Under the pieces are notes generated by a model. It worked only from the letters and a program-made list of their open reading frames with translations, did not search any database and was not told the DNA's origin. From a bacterium (GTDB taxonomy: Bacteria; JAJVIF01), in contig JAJVIF010000003.1 of the NCBI GenBank assembly GCA_022072165.1, positions 361,204 through 425,203 on the forward strand: a DNA stretch of 64,000 nucleotides, in the 5' to 3' direction. Positions 16,507 to 24,777 of this stretch are shown piece by piece. Position numbers and translations under genes: made by a program. How positions within the stretch are numbered: the first letter of the stretch is position 1; each line of letters starts with the position of its first letter.

Positions 16507-17193
16507 ATGAGTCTCTTCCTGGACATTGTGTGGACCGGCTGGCCCCTGTGGGTCGGGCTGCCCTGGACCGCAGCCTGGGCATCGCGGCTGCGTGAGGAAG
16601 CGGCAGCGGGGATGATCGGCGAGCCCCGGGAGATCGGCATGTCGCTGCTCTATTTTGCGGAGGGGGATGTGTTGCGGGCGCTGGTGTTGCTTGAAGGAGA
16701 ATCGCATCCGCTGTGTGTGGTGCTGTCGGGCTTCTGGAAAGGGATCGTGAATCCGCGTCAGTGGGAAGGGGTTGCACTGGTGGGGGAAGCTCAGCGACGG
16801 CTGCCGTCGCTGCTGGGGCATCTCGGACGGGCTCGTCAGTGGGTCCAGGGAACCGGCCTGGTGACCATCGCCCTGACGCTCGGCTGGCTCCTCTGGCAGC
16901 GTCCCTGGGGCACTGATGCCGCGGCGCTCTTTAGCTCAGCGACTGGCGGCGTCCTGGTGGTCCTCTGCGCTTTCATCGGATGGTGGCTCCTGGTGATTGC
17001 GACCGAGCAGCGTCGGCTGCAGGTGCTGCGACAGCGGGCGACTGCGTTGCTGCATCAGTCTATCGATGCGCTGGATCATGGGCGGATCGGCACCGCTCTG
17101 GGGCAGGAGCGACGGACCGGCCCCCTGACACCAGCAGGAACCGGTGCGCGTCCACGCAATATCGTCACCGACACCTATCGCCAACAGCGCTAA
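16507..17193 (+). CDS. Membrane protein of unknown function
   Basis: A 228-residue protein with predicted membrane helices near 5-25, 112-132 and 140-165, separated by a soluble part, and a basic C-terminal tail. No family motif is recognised. A TAGAAT box lies 16 bases before the ATG, suggesting a very short leader. It is a single gene, converging on the amidohydrolase pair. Confidence 0.7.
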   Translation: MSLFLDIVWTGWPLWVGLPWTAAWASRLREEAAAGMIGEPREIGMSLLYFAEGDVLRALVLLEGESHPLCVVLSGFWKGIVNPRQWEGVALVGEAQRRLPSLLGHLGRARQWVQGTGLVTIALTLGWLLWQRPWGTDAAALFSSATGGVLVVLCAFIGWWLLVIATEQRRLQVLRQRATALLHQSIDALDHGRIGTALGQERRTGPLTPAGTGARPRNIVTDTYRQQR

Positions 17194-17207
17194 CTGCGAC
17201 TGCCGAC

Positions 17208-18608
17208 TTACCAACCAGGCCCATCAGGGAAGGGCTCGAAGAGGGCAGCATCATTCACCAGCTGTCCCTCAATAATGACGTAGCGCGCCCGACTCTTGGT
17301 TTCCAGTGGATGACCATCCCAGAGGACGAGATCGGCAGCGAGTCCGGGGGTCAACGATCCAATGCGGTCGGCGACACCAAAAATCTCGGCGGGATAGCGC
17401 GTGATGGCAAGGAGCGCGAGGTCGGCGGGGAGTCCGCCACTCACGGCCCAGGCGGCTTCATGGGGGAGGGCGCGGACATTCAGCGCGCCGCTGGTCTGGA
17501 TGGCGAAAGGGAGTCCAGCAGCCGCTACCAGCGCTGCGTTGTCGAGGCGGGCGGCGGCGGTCTCGAAGGTGTTGGGACCTGTCCGGATGGGCCCCAGGAG
17601 CAGCGGGACCTGGGCATCGCCGATCTCCGGCAGGATCTGCCACGCGGCGGTGGCGTGGAGCAGGATCGGCCGGATACCGAACTCGCTGGTGATCCGCAGG
17701 GCCGTGAGGATGTCGTCCTGTCGATGCGCGCTGCAGATGACCGGGAGGTCCCCCTGCAGGGCGGCGGCCAGCACCTGCTTTTTCAGATCGATGTCCCGGG
17801 GCGCGGGGGGCATGGGTGGCTCTTCGCCCTCACCGAGTTTCGCGACCTTCGCTTCGTACTGTGCCTGCTCCCGCACATGTTTTTCAGACCCCCGGAGCCA
17901 GTTGCGGGCCGCGGTGAGTTCCATCCGCAGGACGGCGGCAGATCCCATCCGGGTGCCCGGCCCCCCTTTGCCTCCCCAGGTGTTCTTCGGGGCTTCGCCA
18001 AGATTCAGATGGAGGGCTGCCGGGGCTTTCAGGACCAGGTCCGCGATGTTGGCGGAGGGTCGCAGTTTGATGAGGGCTCCCTGACCGCTGATGAGGGTCT
18101 CTTCGCCGGGATTGACATAGACCGTGGTGATGCCACTGGCCCGGACCCGGGGGATGGCCCGGTCGAGGGGGTTGATGCCATCGATCACCCGCAGTTGTGG
18201 CAGGCTCCGTTCGGAGTTTTCGTTTTGCTCCTGCGTGATGCCGGTGACCGGATGCCCGGAGAGTCCGAGAATGGTGTTGGCATCGATGAGCCCCGGGGTG
18301 AGCCATCGTCCGTCGCAGTCGAGGGTGGGAGAGCTTGTACGGGGCTGTGAGGACATCGGTCCCAGCGCCAGGATCCGCCCATCCGCACCGACATCGAGCC
18401 AGCCATCAGCGATCAGGCCGGTGGTGCGGTCGCCGGTCATGGGGAGGATCCGGGCGTGAATCAGACGGACTCCCTTTCGTCCGGTGAGGTAGCGGGCGAA
18501 GTCGGTGGCTGGGTCCGCCTGGACCGGCTTGGCAGGAGCTGCGAAGAGGCAAAGGAGCAGCAGGACCAGCAGCGGGCCGGGGGTCCGTTGCAGAGGGATT
18601 AGCACCAT
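17208..18608 (-). CDS. Amidohydrolase-like protein with lost metal ligands
   Basis: A 466-residue exported homologue of imidazolonepropionase/dihydroorotase-like amidohydrolases, with a signal peptide (about 12-32). The fold is clear at both ends (LTPGLIDANT...; GSLTPGLAADLVLWDG). The HxH metal motif that follows PGLID in the family is replaced by ANT, and the late Asp, seen as LHSDHP in the upstream paralogue, is replaced by IQTSGA. The His segment LLHATAAW and AHRQDD are kept. It therefore looks like a catalytically dead paralogue. It overlaps the upstream intact paralogue by ten bases, so the two are probably made together and may form a complex. Confidence 0.88.
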   Translation of the reverse strand: MVLIPLQRTPGPLLVLLLLCLFAAPAKPVQADPATDFARYLTGRKGVRLIHARILPMTGDRTTGLIADGWLDVGADGRILALGPMSSQPRTSSPTLDCDGRWLTPGLIDANTILGLSGHPVTGITQEQNENSERSLPQLRVIDGINPLDRAIPRVRASGITTVYVNPGEETLISGQGALIKLRPSANIADLVLKAPAALHLNLGEAPKNTWGGKGGPGTRMGSAAVLRMELTAARNWLRGSEKHVREQAQYEAKVAKLGEGEEPPMPPAPRDIDLKKQVLAAALQGDLPVICSAHRQDDILTALRITSEFGIRPILLHATAAWQILPEIGDAQVPLLLGPIRTGPNTFETAAARLDNAALVAAAGLPFAIQTSGALNVRALPHEAAWAVSGGLPADLALLAITRYPAEIFGVADRIGSLTPGLAADLVLWDGHPLETKSRARYVIIEGQLVNDAALFEPFPDGPGW

Positions 18609-19993
18609 GGCTCGCTGAGCCTCCAGAGCATAGGGATCGTGGGGGGATTCGGTGCACCGATGATGCCGCCCTGCTCGCGATCGAGCACCAGCCGACCGTT
18701 GATCCAGATCATGCGGACCTGCGACTGGATATCGAAGGGGTCCCCGGAGAAGAGGACCACGTCGGCGTCTTTGCCGGGGGTCAGGCTGCCGATGCGGTGG
18801 TCGACCCGGAGGATCCGGGCGGGTGTCAGCGTGACCGCCTGCAGCGCGACCTCCCAGGGGAGGCCCTGGGCAATGGCGAGGGCGGCCTCATCCCGGAGGT
18901 ATTCCTGACTGATGACCGGATGATCCGAGTGGAGGGCGACCGTGAGTCCGGCTTCGTGGGACCGGACAATGTTTTTGGGCGTCATGTTGTCGGTTTCGAG
19001 CTTGATGCCGGCCCAGTAGGCGGCGAATTCCACCACCGGGACCTTGGCGTCACGCAGTTCCTGCGTGATCAGATACGCTTCAGTCGCGTGGTGGAGGGCA
19101 GCGAGGTCGAAGCCGAACTCGTCGCGGAGGCGGATGGCGGTGAGCATGTCATCGGCGCGATGGCAGTGGATATGCACCGGGAGGCGTCGCTCGAGGATCG
19201 CCTTCAGCGCCTCGAGCTTCAGGTCGACCGCCGGAGGATCGGGGGGCTGTGGTTCGCTGGCGGGGTCGGGGGAGTCTTCTGCCAGCCAGCGCGCCAGCGA
19301 GGCTTCATAGCGGGCGAGCTCCTGGGCGTAGCGATCCCACTGGGCCTTGTAGTTCTGGCCATCCACGAAGGCCTGCCGGAGTCCTGCGGCGACACCCATC
19401 CTGGTGGAGGGGAGCTGGCCGCGTCCGCCATAGGTGCGCTTCGGATTTTCCCCCAGGGCCATTTTGACCCCGGCAGACTCCATGAGGATGCGGTCGGCGA
19501 GGGGGGCAGCCGGCAGATTTTTCAGGAGGCAGCCCTGGCCGCCGATGAGATTCGCGGAGCCGGGAATGATGAAGACGGTGGTGACTCCGCCGCTCAGCGC
19601 CATGCCGAACGCAGGATCGTCGAGGTGGAGGGCATCGAGGGTCCGGACCTGCGGGGTGATGGGGTCGCTGGCTTCGTTGCCGTCGCTGTGCGCCGGGGCA
19701 CCGGGAAGGGGATAGATGCCCATGTGGGAATGGGGATCCACGAGGCCGGGAATGACCCAGCCGCCCTCGGCATCCACGACTGTCGCACTTTTGGGAATCG
19801 CGAGCCGGGGTCCCAGCGCCTGAATCTGACCATCAGCCAGGATCAGTGTCCCGGTGAAGGGTGGCGCATCAGCGGGGCAGATCCGGGCATTGGTGATGGC
19901 CCAGAGGCGTGAGGTGGGGTCCGGGGGCGTGTTGCTGCCAAGCAGCAGCAGTACGCCAAGGAGGAGCAGGGCGATGAGGGAGCAGCGCGACAT
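18599..19993 (-). CDS. Exported amidohydrolase, active-site residues intact
   Basis: A 464-residue protein with an N-terminal hydrophobic signal or anchor (5-19). Metal-site motifs are intact: VDPHSHMG (HxH after PGLVD), HIHCHRADD, LHHATEAY and the late Asp in LHSDHP. It belongs to the imidazolonepropionase-like branch, which hydrolyses cyclic amides or peptides; the substrate is not determinable here. The middle carries an inserted charged segment (about 215-262) shared with the degenerate paralogue downstream. The transcript appears to pass a structured leader and an intrinsic terminator at 20028-20063, suggesting attenuation. Confidence 0.92.
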   Translation of the reverse strand: MSRCSLIALLLLGVLLLLGSNTPPDPTSRLWAITNARICPADAPPFTGTLILADGQIQALGPRLAIPKSATVVDAEGGWVIPGLVDPHSHMGIYPLPGAPAHSDGNEASDPITPQVRTLDALHLDDPAFGMALSGGVTTVFIIPGSANLIGGQGCLLKNLPAAPLADRILMESAGVKMALGENPKRTYGGRGQLPSTRMGVAAGLRQAFVDGQNYKAQWDRYAQELARYEASLARWLAEDSPDPASEPQPPDPPAVDLKLEALKAILERRLPVHIHCHRADDMLTAIRLRDEFGFDLAALHHATEAYLITQELRDAKVPVVEFAAYWAGIKLETDNMTPKNIVRSHEAGLTVALHSDHPVISQEYLRDEAALAIAQGLPWEVALQAVTLTPARILRVDHRIGSLTPGKDADVVLFSGDPFDIQSQVRMIWINGRLVLDREQGGIIGAPNPPTIPMLWRLSEPWC

Positions 19994-20027
19994 AGGGCAT
20001 TGTAGTCAGGGGACGACAGACCCTGCA

Positions 20028-20063
20028 AAAAAGACAGCCCGCTGCGTAGGCGGCAGCGGGCTG
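20028..20063 (-). terminator. Minus-strand intrinsic terminator before the amidohydrolase genes
   Basis: On the minus strand an 11-base-pair stem (CAGCCCGCTGC with GCAGCGGGCTG) is followed at once by a run of T residues interrupted by one C. It lies 35 bases before the amidohydrolase start at 19993 with no minus-strand gene upstream. It either ends a small RNA or acts as an attenuator in the leader. Confidence 0.8.
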
Positions 20064-20083
20064 GAGCAGTCAGAACGGTCAGT

Positions 20084-20243
20084 CACTCACCGGAGGGCCC
20101 TCTGCGCGAGGGCGGAGGCGTGCGAGGGGGGGCTGGTTTAGCGCGTCGTCCACAGAACTCGGGGACCCGGCAAAGACAGAAACCGGGCGGCGGGGGAGAG
20201 CGGGCCTGCCCCTCAATCACCGCCGGCTAACGGGAGGTGAGTG
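20084..20243 (-). ncRNA. Candidate structured leader or small RNA
   Basis: This gene-free stretch is bounded by an eight-base inverted pair: CACTCACC at 20084-20091 and its complement at 20236-20243. A further CCCGG/CCGGG hairpin lies inside. On the minus strand it is followed by the terminator at 20028-20063 and then the amidohydrolase start. This layout suits a riboswitch or attenuator, or a free RNA of about 200 bases. I looked for and did not find signatures of cobalamin, TPP, c-di-GMP, SRP, RNase P or tmRNA. Confidence 0.35.
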
Positions 20244-20318
20244 TTATCGGCCATCATCACAAAGGCGCATCGCGGCGGTCACACGACTGTAAAAGTCCTG
20301 CGCTATCGTGAACGGGCT

Positions 20319-20996
20319 ATGGCGAGTCCTCTGGTCCTGCAACTGTCGGACTACCTGCGGCACACCTGCCCCAATCTGCGACTGGGGGGACTGATCGCTT
20401 CCGTCTCACGCAACGGATCGCAGGAAGCCGGGATTACGGCAGCGCTGGAGGCGGTTTCGCGGGAGCTCCTGGCAGAGGACGATCCCCTGCGTCACCCGCG
20501 TCTGCTGGCCATGGAAGAGACCTTCCGGCGGGCGGGAGCGAATCCGAAGCGGTATGCCCCCTCTGCCCACGCGCTGATTCGGCGGCTGGTTCAGGGTCGC
20601 GATCTTGTTCGCATCAACGACCTAGTGGACACCAACAATCTGTTGTCGCTGACCCTGCGGGTCCCCTGCGGCCTTTACGACCGGACCAACATCGCGGGAT
20701 CGCGACTGACCTTTGATTTGGGCGCTGGGCAGGCGACATACCTGGGGATTGATGGGGTCGAGCAGCGGACCCAGGGGAAACTGCTGCTGACCGACCGGGA
20801 CAAAGTGCTGGGGGGACCTCACGCCGATGCCTGGCCGACCCGGATCACCGACGAGACCCGGCATTTGCTGGTGGTGCTCTATCTGCCGGATCGTCCGGAG
20901 AGTCCGATGGAGATCGATGAACTGCTGGGTAAGGCGCGGGGCGTGTTTGAACGGATGGTGCATGCAGCGGTGTTGGGCGAAGTCGTGGGGGGGTAG
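20319..20996 (+). CDS. Stand-alone B3/B4 tRNA-binding domain protein
   Basis: A 226-residue protein that resembles the B3/B4 domain of phenylalanyl-tRNA synthetase beta: INDLVDTNNLLSLTLRVPCGLYD, then a TYLGIDG strand, GKLLLTDRDKVLGG and a C-terminal RHLLVVLYLPD segment. Free-standing B3/B4 proteins are thought to edit mischarged tRNA or bind amino acids. The start is the ATG at 20319; the open frame before it lacks support. It is a single gene, convergent with the subtilase. Confidence 0.82.
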   Translation: MASPLVLQLSDYLRHTCPNLRLGGLIASVSRNGSQEAGITAALEAVSRELLAEDDPLRHPRLLAMEETFRRAGANPKRYAPSAHALIRRLVQGRDLVRINDLVDTNNLLSLTLRVPCGLYDRTNIAGSRLTFDLGAGQATYLGIDGVEQRTQGKLLLTDRDKVLGGPHADAWPTRITDETRHLLVVLYLPDRPESPMEIDELLGKARGVFERMVHAAVLGEVVGG

Positions 20997-21029
20997 GTGT
21001 GAAGAAACTGCATGAGGCCGCCAGCCCAA

Positions 21030-21150
21030 GGCGCGATGTATCGCGCCCCTAAGCATGGTTCCGGGGGGAGGTGCTGTCGCCCATCGGAGATGTCGCCCGT
21101 GATGTCGATGTTAGGGCTGCGATTCATCGCAGCCTGTTCTTCAACCGGGC
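21030..21150. repeat. Intergenic palindromic repeat, copy 1
   Basis: Contains hairpin A (GGCGCGATGTATCGCGCC, 21030-21047), about 65 bases of spacer (including CCGGGGGGAGG and GCTGTCGCCC) and hairpin B (GGCTGCGATTCATCGCAGCC, 21115-21134). The whole unit recurs in the same orientation at 22838-22958 with most bases unchanged. It has the look of a REP/MITE-like element. Confidence 0.85.
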
Positions 21151-21179
21151 AATTTTTCAGGGAGCACAACAACAAAACA

Positions 21180-21205
21180 GGGCGCGATGAATCGCGCCCC
21201 TAAGC
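21180..21205. repeat. Hairpin A repeat, extra copy
   Basis: GGGCGCGATGAATCGCGCCC (21180-21199) followed by CTAAGC repeats hairpin A of the neighbouring unit. It completes an A-B-A arrangement downstream of the B3/B4 gene. Confidence 0.85.
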
Positions 21206-21239
21206 ATCGTGACGATGTAGCGGTTAGGTCGGGAGCGAT

Positions 21240-22604
21240 TTACGGAATCGCGCCGACCGCCCTGGCCGCGTTGACCCGCTTGCCAATGGGCTTGTCCGTG
21301 GTGATGGTGTCGCCGGTGGATTCGATGCGTGCCCGAACCGCACTGGCAGAAGTGCCATAGGGGGAGGCCCAGACCAGTGCGGCGAGTCCGGCCACATGCG
21401 GACAGGCCATGGAGGTGCCGCTCATGGTGGCGTAGGCATCAGTGGTTCCGGAGCGCTTGTAGGTGGAGTAGATGCTGGAGCCCGGTGCCGCGACATCCAC
21501 CCAGGTGCCGTAGTTGGAGTACGAGGCTCTCTTATCCGATGACGTAGTCGCGGCGACCGCGATGCAGTTCGTGTAGGCTGCCGGGTAGGACATCGTGCTG
21601 GTGTTGCTGTTGCCAGCGGCGGCGACCACGACGCAACCGGCGTTCCAGGCCGCATTGACCGCGCTTTGCATCGTGGAGGAGCCGCCCCCGCCACCGAGGC
21701 TCATGCTGATGACCTTTGCGCCGTTTTGATAGGCCCAGTTGATACCGCTGGCGATCCAGGAGGTGTAGCCGCTTCCGTTATCTGCGAGCACCTTCCCGAC
21801 CATCAGGCTGGTGTTGAAGCCGACCCCGGCGACACCCTTGCTGTTGTTTGTGGCAGCGGCGACTGTCCCGGCGCAGTGCGTGCCGTGTCCATGAGCATCC
21901 TGCACCGACGTGCTGGTCGAGCTGAAATTCTTGCTCGCCACCATCTTGGGTCCGACATCCGTATGACCGGTGTCGAGACCCGTATCCAGCACGGCGACTT
22001 TGATGCTGGCGAGCCCCTTCGTCACATCCCAGGCCCCCTGGCAATTCATCTTCGTCATGTCCCATTGCTTGGAGGCGAAGGAAGTGTCGTTGGGGGTGAA
22101 GAAGGCAGCGTATTTGTGATCCGGCTCGGCGTAGTCGACCCCGGCTTCGCGGTTGTACGCTGCGATCAGGGCGAGTTCCTGGCCGGCCGGGACCGTGACA
22201 ATCTGCACATCCATGCCTTCGATGAACTTGTCGAAAGTCCCGCCGAGGCGGGCATGGATGGCATCGGCATCAGCGGAAGGAGCAAAGCGGACGAGGATGC
22301 GTCCGGCGGCAAAGTCATCGGCGGTCGGCATCGTGGAGCTGACCGGAATGACGAGCCCAAAGGATGAGACCGGCGTACCATCGATGGAGGTCGTTCCTGG
22401 GGTGCCTCCCAGGAGGGGGGCCGGAGCAGGTGAGACAAGCGGCTTCCCAGTCAGGGAGCCGGCATTCGGATCCCGTGCCGGGTCGGTGGGAGCGTTGCTG
22501 CCGGAGCAGGCGGTGAAGCCCGCAGTCAGCAGGGAAAGGAGGGCAGCCAGCGCGAGGCAGCGCACTGGCGCGTGGGTCAGAGAAGGCAGGTCATGCAGGC
22601 GCAT
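21240..22604 (-). CDS. Subtilisin-family (S8) serine protease lipoprotein
   Basis: A secreted subtilase of about 454 residues. The start is set at 22604, the second of two close ATGs, because GAAAGAG lies six bases upstream. A signal with a lipobox-like FTAC (Cys about 33) is followed by a propeptide-like part (about 90-165) ending before EPDHKY. Numbering from the upstream ATG, the catalytic triad is Asp209 (AVLDTG), His242 (HGHGTH) and Ser400 (GTSMACPH), with the oxyanion Asn334 (AAGNS). It degrades proteins outside the cell or at the surface. The gene is bracketed on both sides by the A-B-A palindromic repeats. Confidence 0.95.
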   Translation of the reverse strand: MRLHDLPSLTHAPVRCLALAALLSLLTAGFTACSGSNAPTDPARDPNAGSLTGKPLVSPAPAPLLGGTPGTTSIDGTPVSSFGLVIPVSSTMPTADDFAAGRILVRFAPSADADAIHARLGGTFDKFIEGMDVQIVTVPAGQELALIAAYNREAGVDYAEPDHKYAAFFTPNDTSFASKQWDMTKMNCQGAWDVTKGLASIKVAVLDTGLDTGHTDVGPKMVASKNFSSTSTSVQDAHGHGTHCAGTVAAATNNSKGVAGVGFNTSLMVGKVLADNGSGYTSWIASGINWAYQNGAKVISMSLGGGGGSSTMQSAVNAAWNAGCVVVAAAGNSNTSTMSYPAAYTNCIAVAATTSSDKRASYSNYGTWVDVAAPGSSIYSTYKRSGTTDAYATMSGTSMACPHVAGLAALVWASPYGTSASAVRARIESTGDTITTDKPIGKRVNAARAVGAIP

Positions 22605-22837
22605 GGGCATCTCTTTCGTGGGAACGGGATGCGACCGTACGGCACGGCTCGGTCGGTGATGTATCTAAGAGGAGGGTATTCTGGCACCCCTCCTCCGGGA
22701 AGGCAAATGGCTATATGTAGAGTCGTGTCGGGTGGGGCGCGTATTGGTTAAGCGAAATTGATGAGCGAGCGCGAAAGAAGTCGCATGATGACGAAGGCAG
22801 GGCGGGGCGGCAAAATCAGGGCGCGATGACAAACACT

Positions 22838-22958
22838 GGGCGCGATGAATCGCGCCCCTAGCATGATCCGGGGGGGAGGGGCTGTCGCCCAATTGAGATG
22901 TCGCGTGTGAGGTCGATGTTAGGGCTGCGATTCATCGCAGCCTGTTCTTAAATCAGCA
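22838..22958. repeat. Intergenic palindromic repeat, copy 2
   Basis: Hairpin A (GGGCGCGATGAATCGCGCCC, 22838-22857), spacer with GGGGGGGAGG and GCTGTCGCCC, and hairpin B (GGCTGCGATTCATCGCAGCC, 22923-22942). It matches copy 1 over about 115 bases in the same orientation. A partial A sequence lies just before it at about 22818-22828. Confidence 0.85.
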
Positions 22959-23000
22959 TCAATCAGGACCCTAACGAGTCAGCGCGCGACGACAAAAACA

Positions 23001-23031
23001 GGGCGCGATGAATCGCGCCCCTAGCATGATC
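23001..23031. repeat. Hairpin A repeat, copy after unit 2
   Basis: GGGCGCGATGAATCGCGCCC (23001-23020) followed by CTAGCATGATC, as at the start of copy 2. This gives the second A-B-A block upstream of the subtilase gene. Confidence 0.85.
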
Positions 23032-23058
23032 CGGTTGACCGACCGCGGAGGTCGCCGG

Positions 23059-23889
23059 TTAGCCCAGGCGGGCGCCGGCGAGCGCGTGACTGATCCAGGC
23101 CGGACGCGCGTCAGGATCCGGCAGATGCGCGATGACCCGGAAGAGCAGGCCCCGGAGCTTGTCGTTGTTTTCCGTAAAGACCCGGATCACTTCCTCGTGC
23201 GACACCGGTTCCACGTTGGGGTCATCCTCGAGTCCGACATCGTAGTCCGTGATCAGCGCGATGTTGCAGTAGCTGATCTCCGCTTCCCGGGCGAGGACAT
23301 TCTCCGGGTAGTTGGTCATGTTGATGACCTCCCAGCCCTGGCCCGCGAACCAGCGACTCTCCGCCTTTGTGCTGAAGCGGGGGCCGTTGATCACCACGAT
23401 CGTGCCCGTGGGGTGGCAAGTGATGCCTTCATCCGCGGCCGCCTGGATCGCCAGGTCCCGCATCACGGGACAGAAGGGCTGCGCCTGGGAGATGTGGGTC
23501 GCGATGGGGCCCTCGAAGAAGGTGTCTTTGCGACCGTTGGTGCGGTCCACATACTGGTCGGTGACCACGAAGTGTCCCGGCGCGACATGCGCCTGCAGCG
23601 ACCCGGCGGCGCAGGGGCCGAGGAGCCAGGCGACCCCCAGGCTTTTCATGGCCCAGACATTCGCCCGGTAATTGATCATGTGCGGGGGATACCGGTGGTC
23701 GCGACCGTGCCGGGGCAGGAAGGCGACCTTTCGGTCACCGACCATGCCGATAATGACGGCATCGCTTGGGGGCCCGTAGGGGGTCTCAATCCACCGTTCT
23801 TCGATCTGGTCAACGAAGTTGTAGAAGCCCGAGCCGCCAAAGACTCCAATTTCGACGGGGTCGGCGGGGGGGGCAGGGAAGAAGCCCAT
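23059..23889 (-). CDS. mtnP: S-methyl-5'-thioadenosine phosphorylase
   Basis: A 276-residue nucleoside phosphorylase of the PNP/MTAP family, which splits 5'-methylthioadenosine with phosphate for methionine and purine salvage. Motifs are IGVFGGSGFY near the start, FLPRHGRDHRYPPHMINYRAN, GTIVVINGPRFSTKAES and INMTNYPENVLAREAEISY. The ATG at 23889 is chosen because the longer frame would run through the tRNA gene at 24031; AAGGAG lies about 12 bases before it, a rather wide spacing. It is a single gene on the minus strand. A close relative acting on 5'-methylthioinosine is an alternative. Confidence 0.93.
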   Translation of the reverse strand: MGFFPAPPADPVEIGVFGGSGFYNFVDQIEERWIETPYGPPSDAVIIGMVGDRKVAFLPRHGRDHRYPPHMINYRANVWAMKSLGVAWLLGPCAAGSLQAHVAPGHFVVTDQYVDRTNGRKDTFFEGPIATHISQAQPFCPVMRDLAIQAAADEGITCHPTGTIVVINGPRFSTKAESRWFAGQGWEVINMTNYPENVLAREAEISYCNIALITDYDVGLEDDPNVEPVSHEEVIRVFTENNDKLRGLLFRVIAHLPDPDARPAWISHALAGARLG

Positions 23890-24030
23890 GTGGACTGCAC
23901 ACTCCTTGGCGGCCCCGGTCAGGGCGGGGCGAATCGATGCCGGGTCATTGTAGGGAGCGGGGTGCAGCGGGGCAAGCGGCAGCCCCGGCACGGAGGCGTG
24001 TGAGAGCGGGTATGCTAGGAGCCCTGGTGC

Positions 24031-24106
24031 GCACTCGTAGCTCAACGGATAGAGCATCTGACTTCGGATCAGACGGTTGGGGGTTCGAATCCCTCCGAGT
24101 GCGCCA
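24031..24106 (+). tRNA. tRNA-Arg (anticodon TCG)
   Basis: A complete cloverleaf of 76 bases: acceptor GCACTCG/CGAGTGC, D arm GCTC...GAGC, anticodon stem TCTGA/TCAGA with loop CTTCGGA (anticodon TCG, reading CGA), T loop TTCGAAT, and a genome-encoded CCA. Two extra complementary bases precede the acceptor. ArgRS lies 3 kb downstream. Confidence 0.95.
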
Positions 24107-24123
24107 GACCAGATTCCAGCAGC

Positions 24124-24387
24124 TCAGGCAGCCGGCTTATGTTGCTGAAGTAAGTGTTGCCAGTCGCTGAGATCAAAACTGCCCGGCAAGAGCAGCGATT
24201 CCCCAGCAGCCATGCGTTGTGAAAAGAAGAGCAAATCGTAGCCCTCAATCTCGCCAGTGACACCATGGCTCCGCATCAGGACATCCGCCTCAAGCATGTC
24301 GATGACCTGCTCGGGATGCGGAAGAGTCTTCCACAGAAAGAGGATGTCCCCCAGCGGGTCATACCGGATGGTCAGTTCACCGGCCAT
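24124..24387 (-). CDS. DUF2283-like small protein
   Basis: An 87-residue protein with the pattern of DUF2283 (IRYDPLGDILFLW near the start, then an acidic strand and GEIEGYDLLFFSQR). Members are often the second gene of small two-gene modules resembling toxin-antitoxin pairs. The ATG sits inside the end of the upstream frame (24372-24701) with a 16-base overlap and AGGAG just before it. Its partner is interrupted by a stop codon, so this gene may be a surviving antidote-like remnant. The role is inferred. Confidence 0.8.
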   Translation of the reverse strand: MAGELTIRYDPLGDILFLWKTLPHPEQVIDMLEADVLMRSHGVTGEIEGYDLLFFSQRMAAGESLLLPGSFDLSDWQHLLQQHKPAA

Positions 24388-24701
24388 AGCGTTACTCCTG
24401 CGAGGCGTCGTGCGAGATACGCGGTGACTACCCAGCTTCTGTCAGTGTCACATGATCTGACGACCACTACTACTGCAAACTTACCGCCTGCAACAGCTGG
24501 ATACCAGCGACAGAAAAGGAGTTCGCCGCTTTCCGGTCGCTTGGCCAGTATCTGCTCAGGCTATGCCAGCACTTCAGCAATCAGGTTCTCCAGCGCTTTC
24601 AGAAAAGTCGGATGTGCTTCTGCGATGTGCTCCAGCCGTTCCCCAGTGAGCTCGACCATCCTATTCAGATACGGACAGGGATACCAGCCTGGAGTGGTCA
24701 T
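24372..24701 (-). pseudogene. DUF2283 partner gene interrupted by an in-frame TAG
   Basis: From the ATG at 24701 the frame reads MVELTGERLEHIAEAHPTF and stops at a TAG (24561-24563) after 46 codons. The same frame then continues with PEQILAKR, FCRWYPAVAGGKFAVVVVV and WVVTAYLARRL to a TGA at 24372. Read across the stop, it gives about 109 residues matching a small nuclease-fold family (PBECR-type, with ER..HI...HP early and TAYL.RRL late) usually paired with DUF2283. The frame is otherwise intact, so this is a recent nonsense mutation, a sequencing error, or read-through. Confidence 0.7.
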
Positions 24702-24777
24702 ACCCGGGCATTCTACCGGTTATCCTGATGACACTGGCTGGTTTCGCGCTGGCCTGTCGTAAGGAGTCTGCCCTGTC

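Noticed and set aside
20084..20243. SRP RNA, RNase P RNA, tmRNA or a known riboswitch
   Set aside because: None of their conserved core sequences could be found, so only an unnamed structured RNA is proposed.
23890..24057. Longer N terminus for the MTA phosphorylase
   Set aside because: The extension would be encoded across the tRNA-Arg gene and is not like the family.
24199..24220. Possible third Rex site (TTGTGAAAAGAAG)
   Set aside because: It has one arm only and lies inside a coding region.
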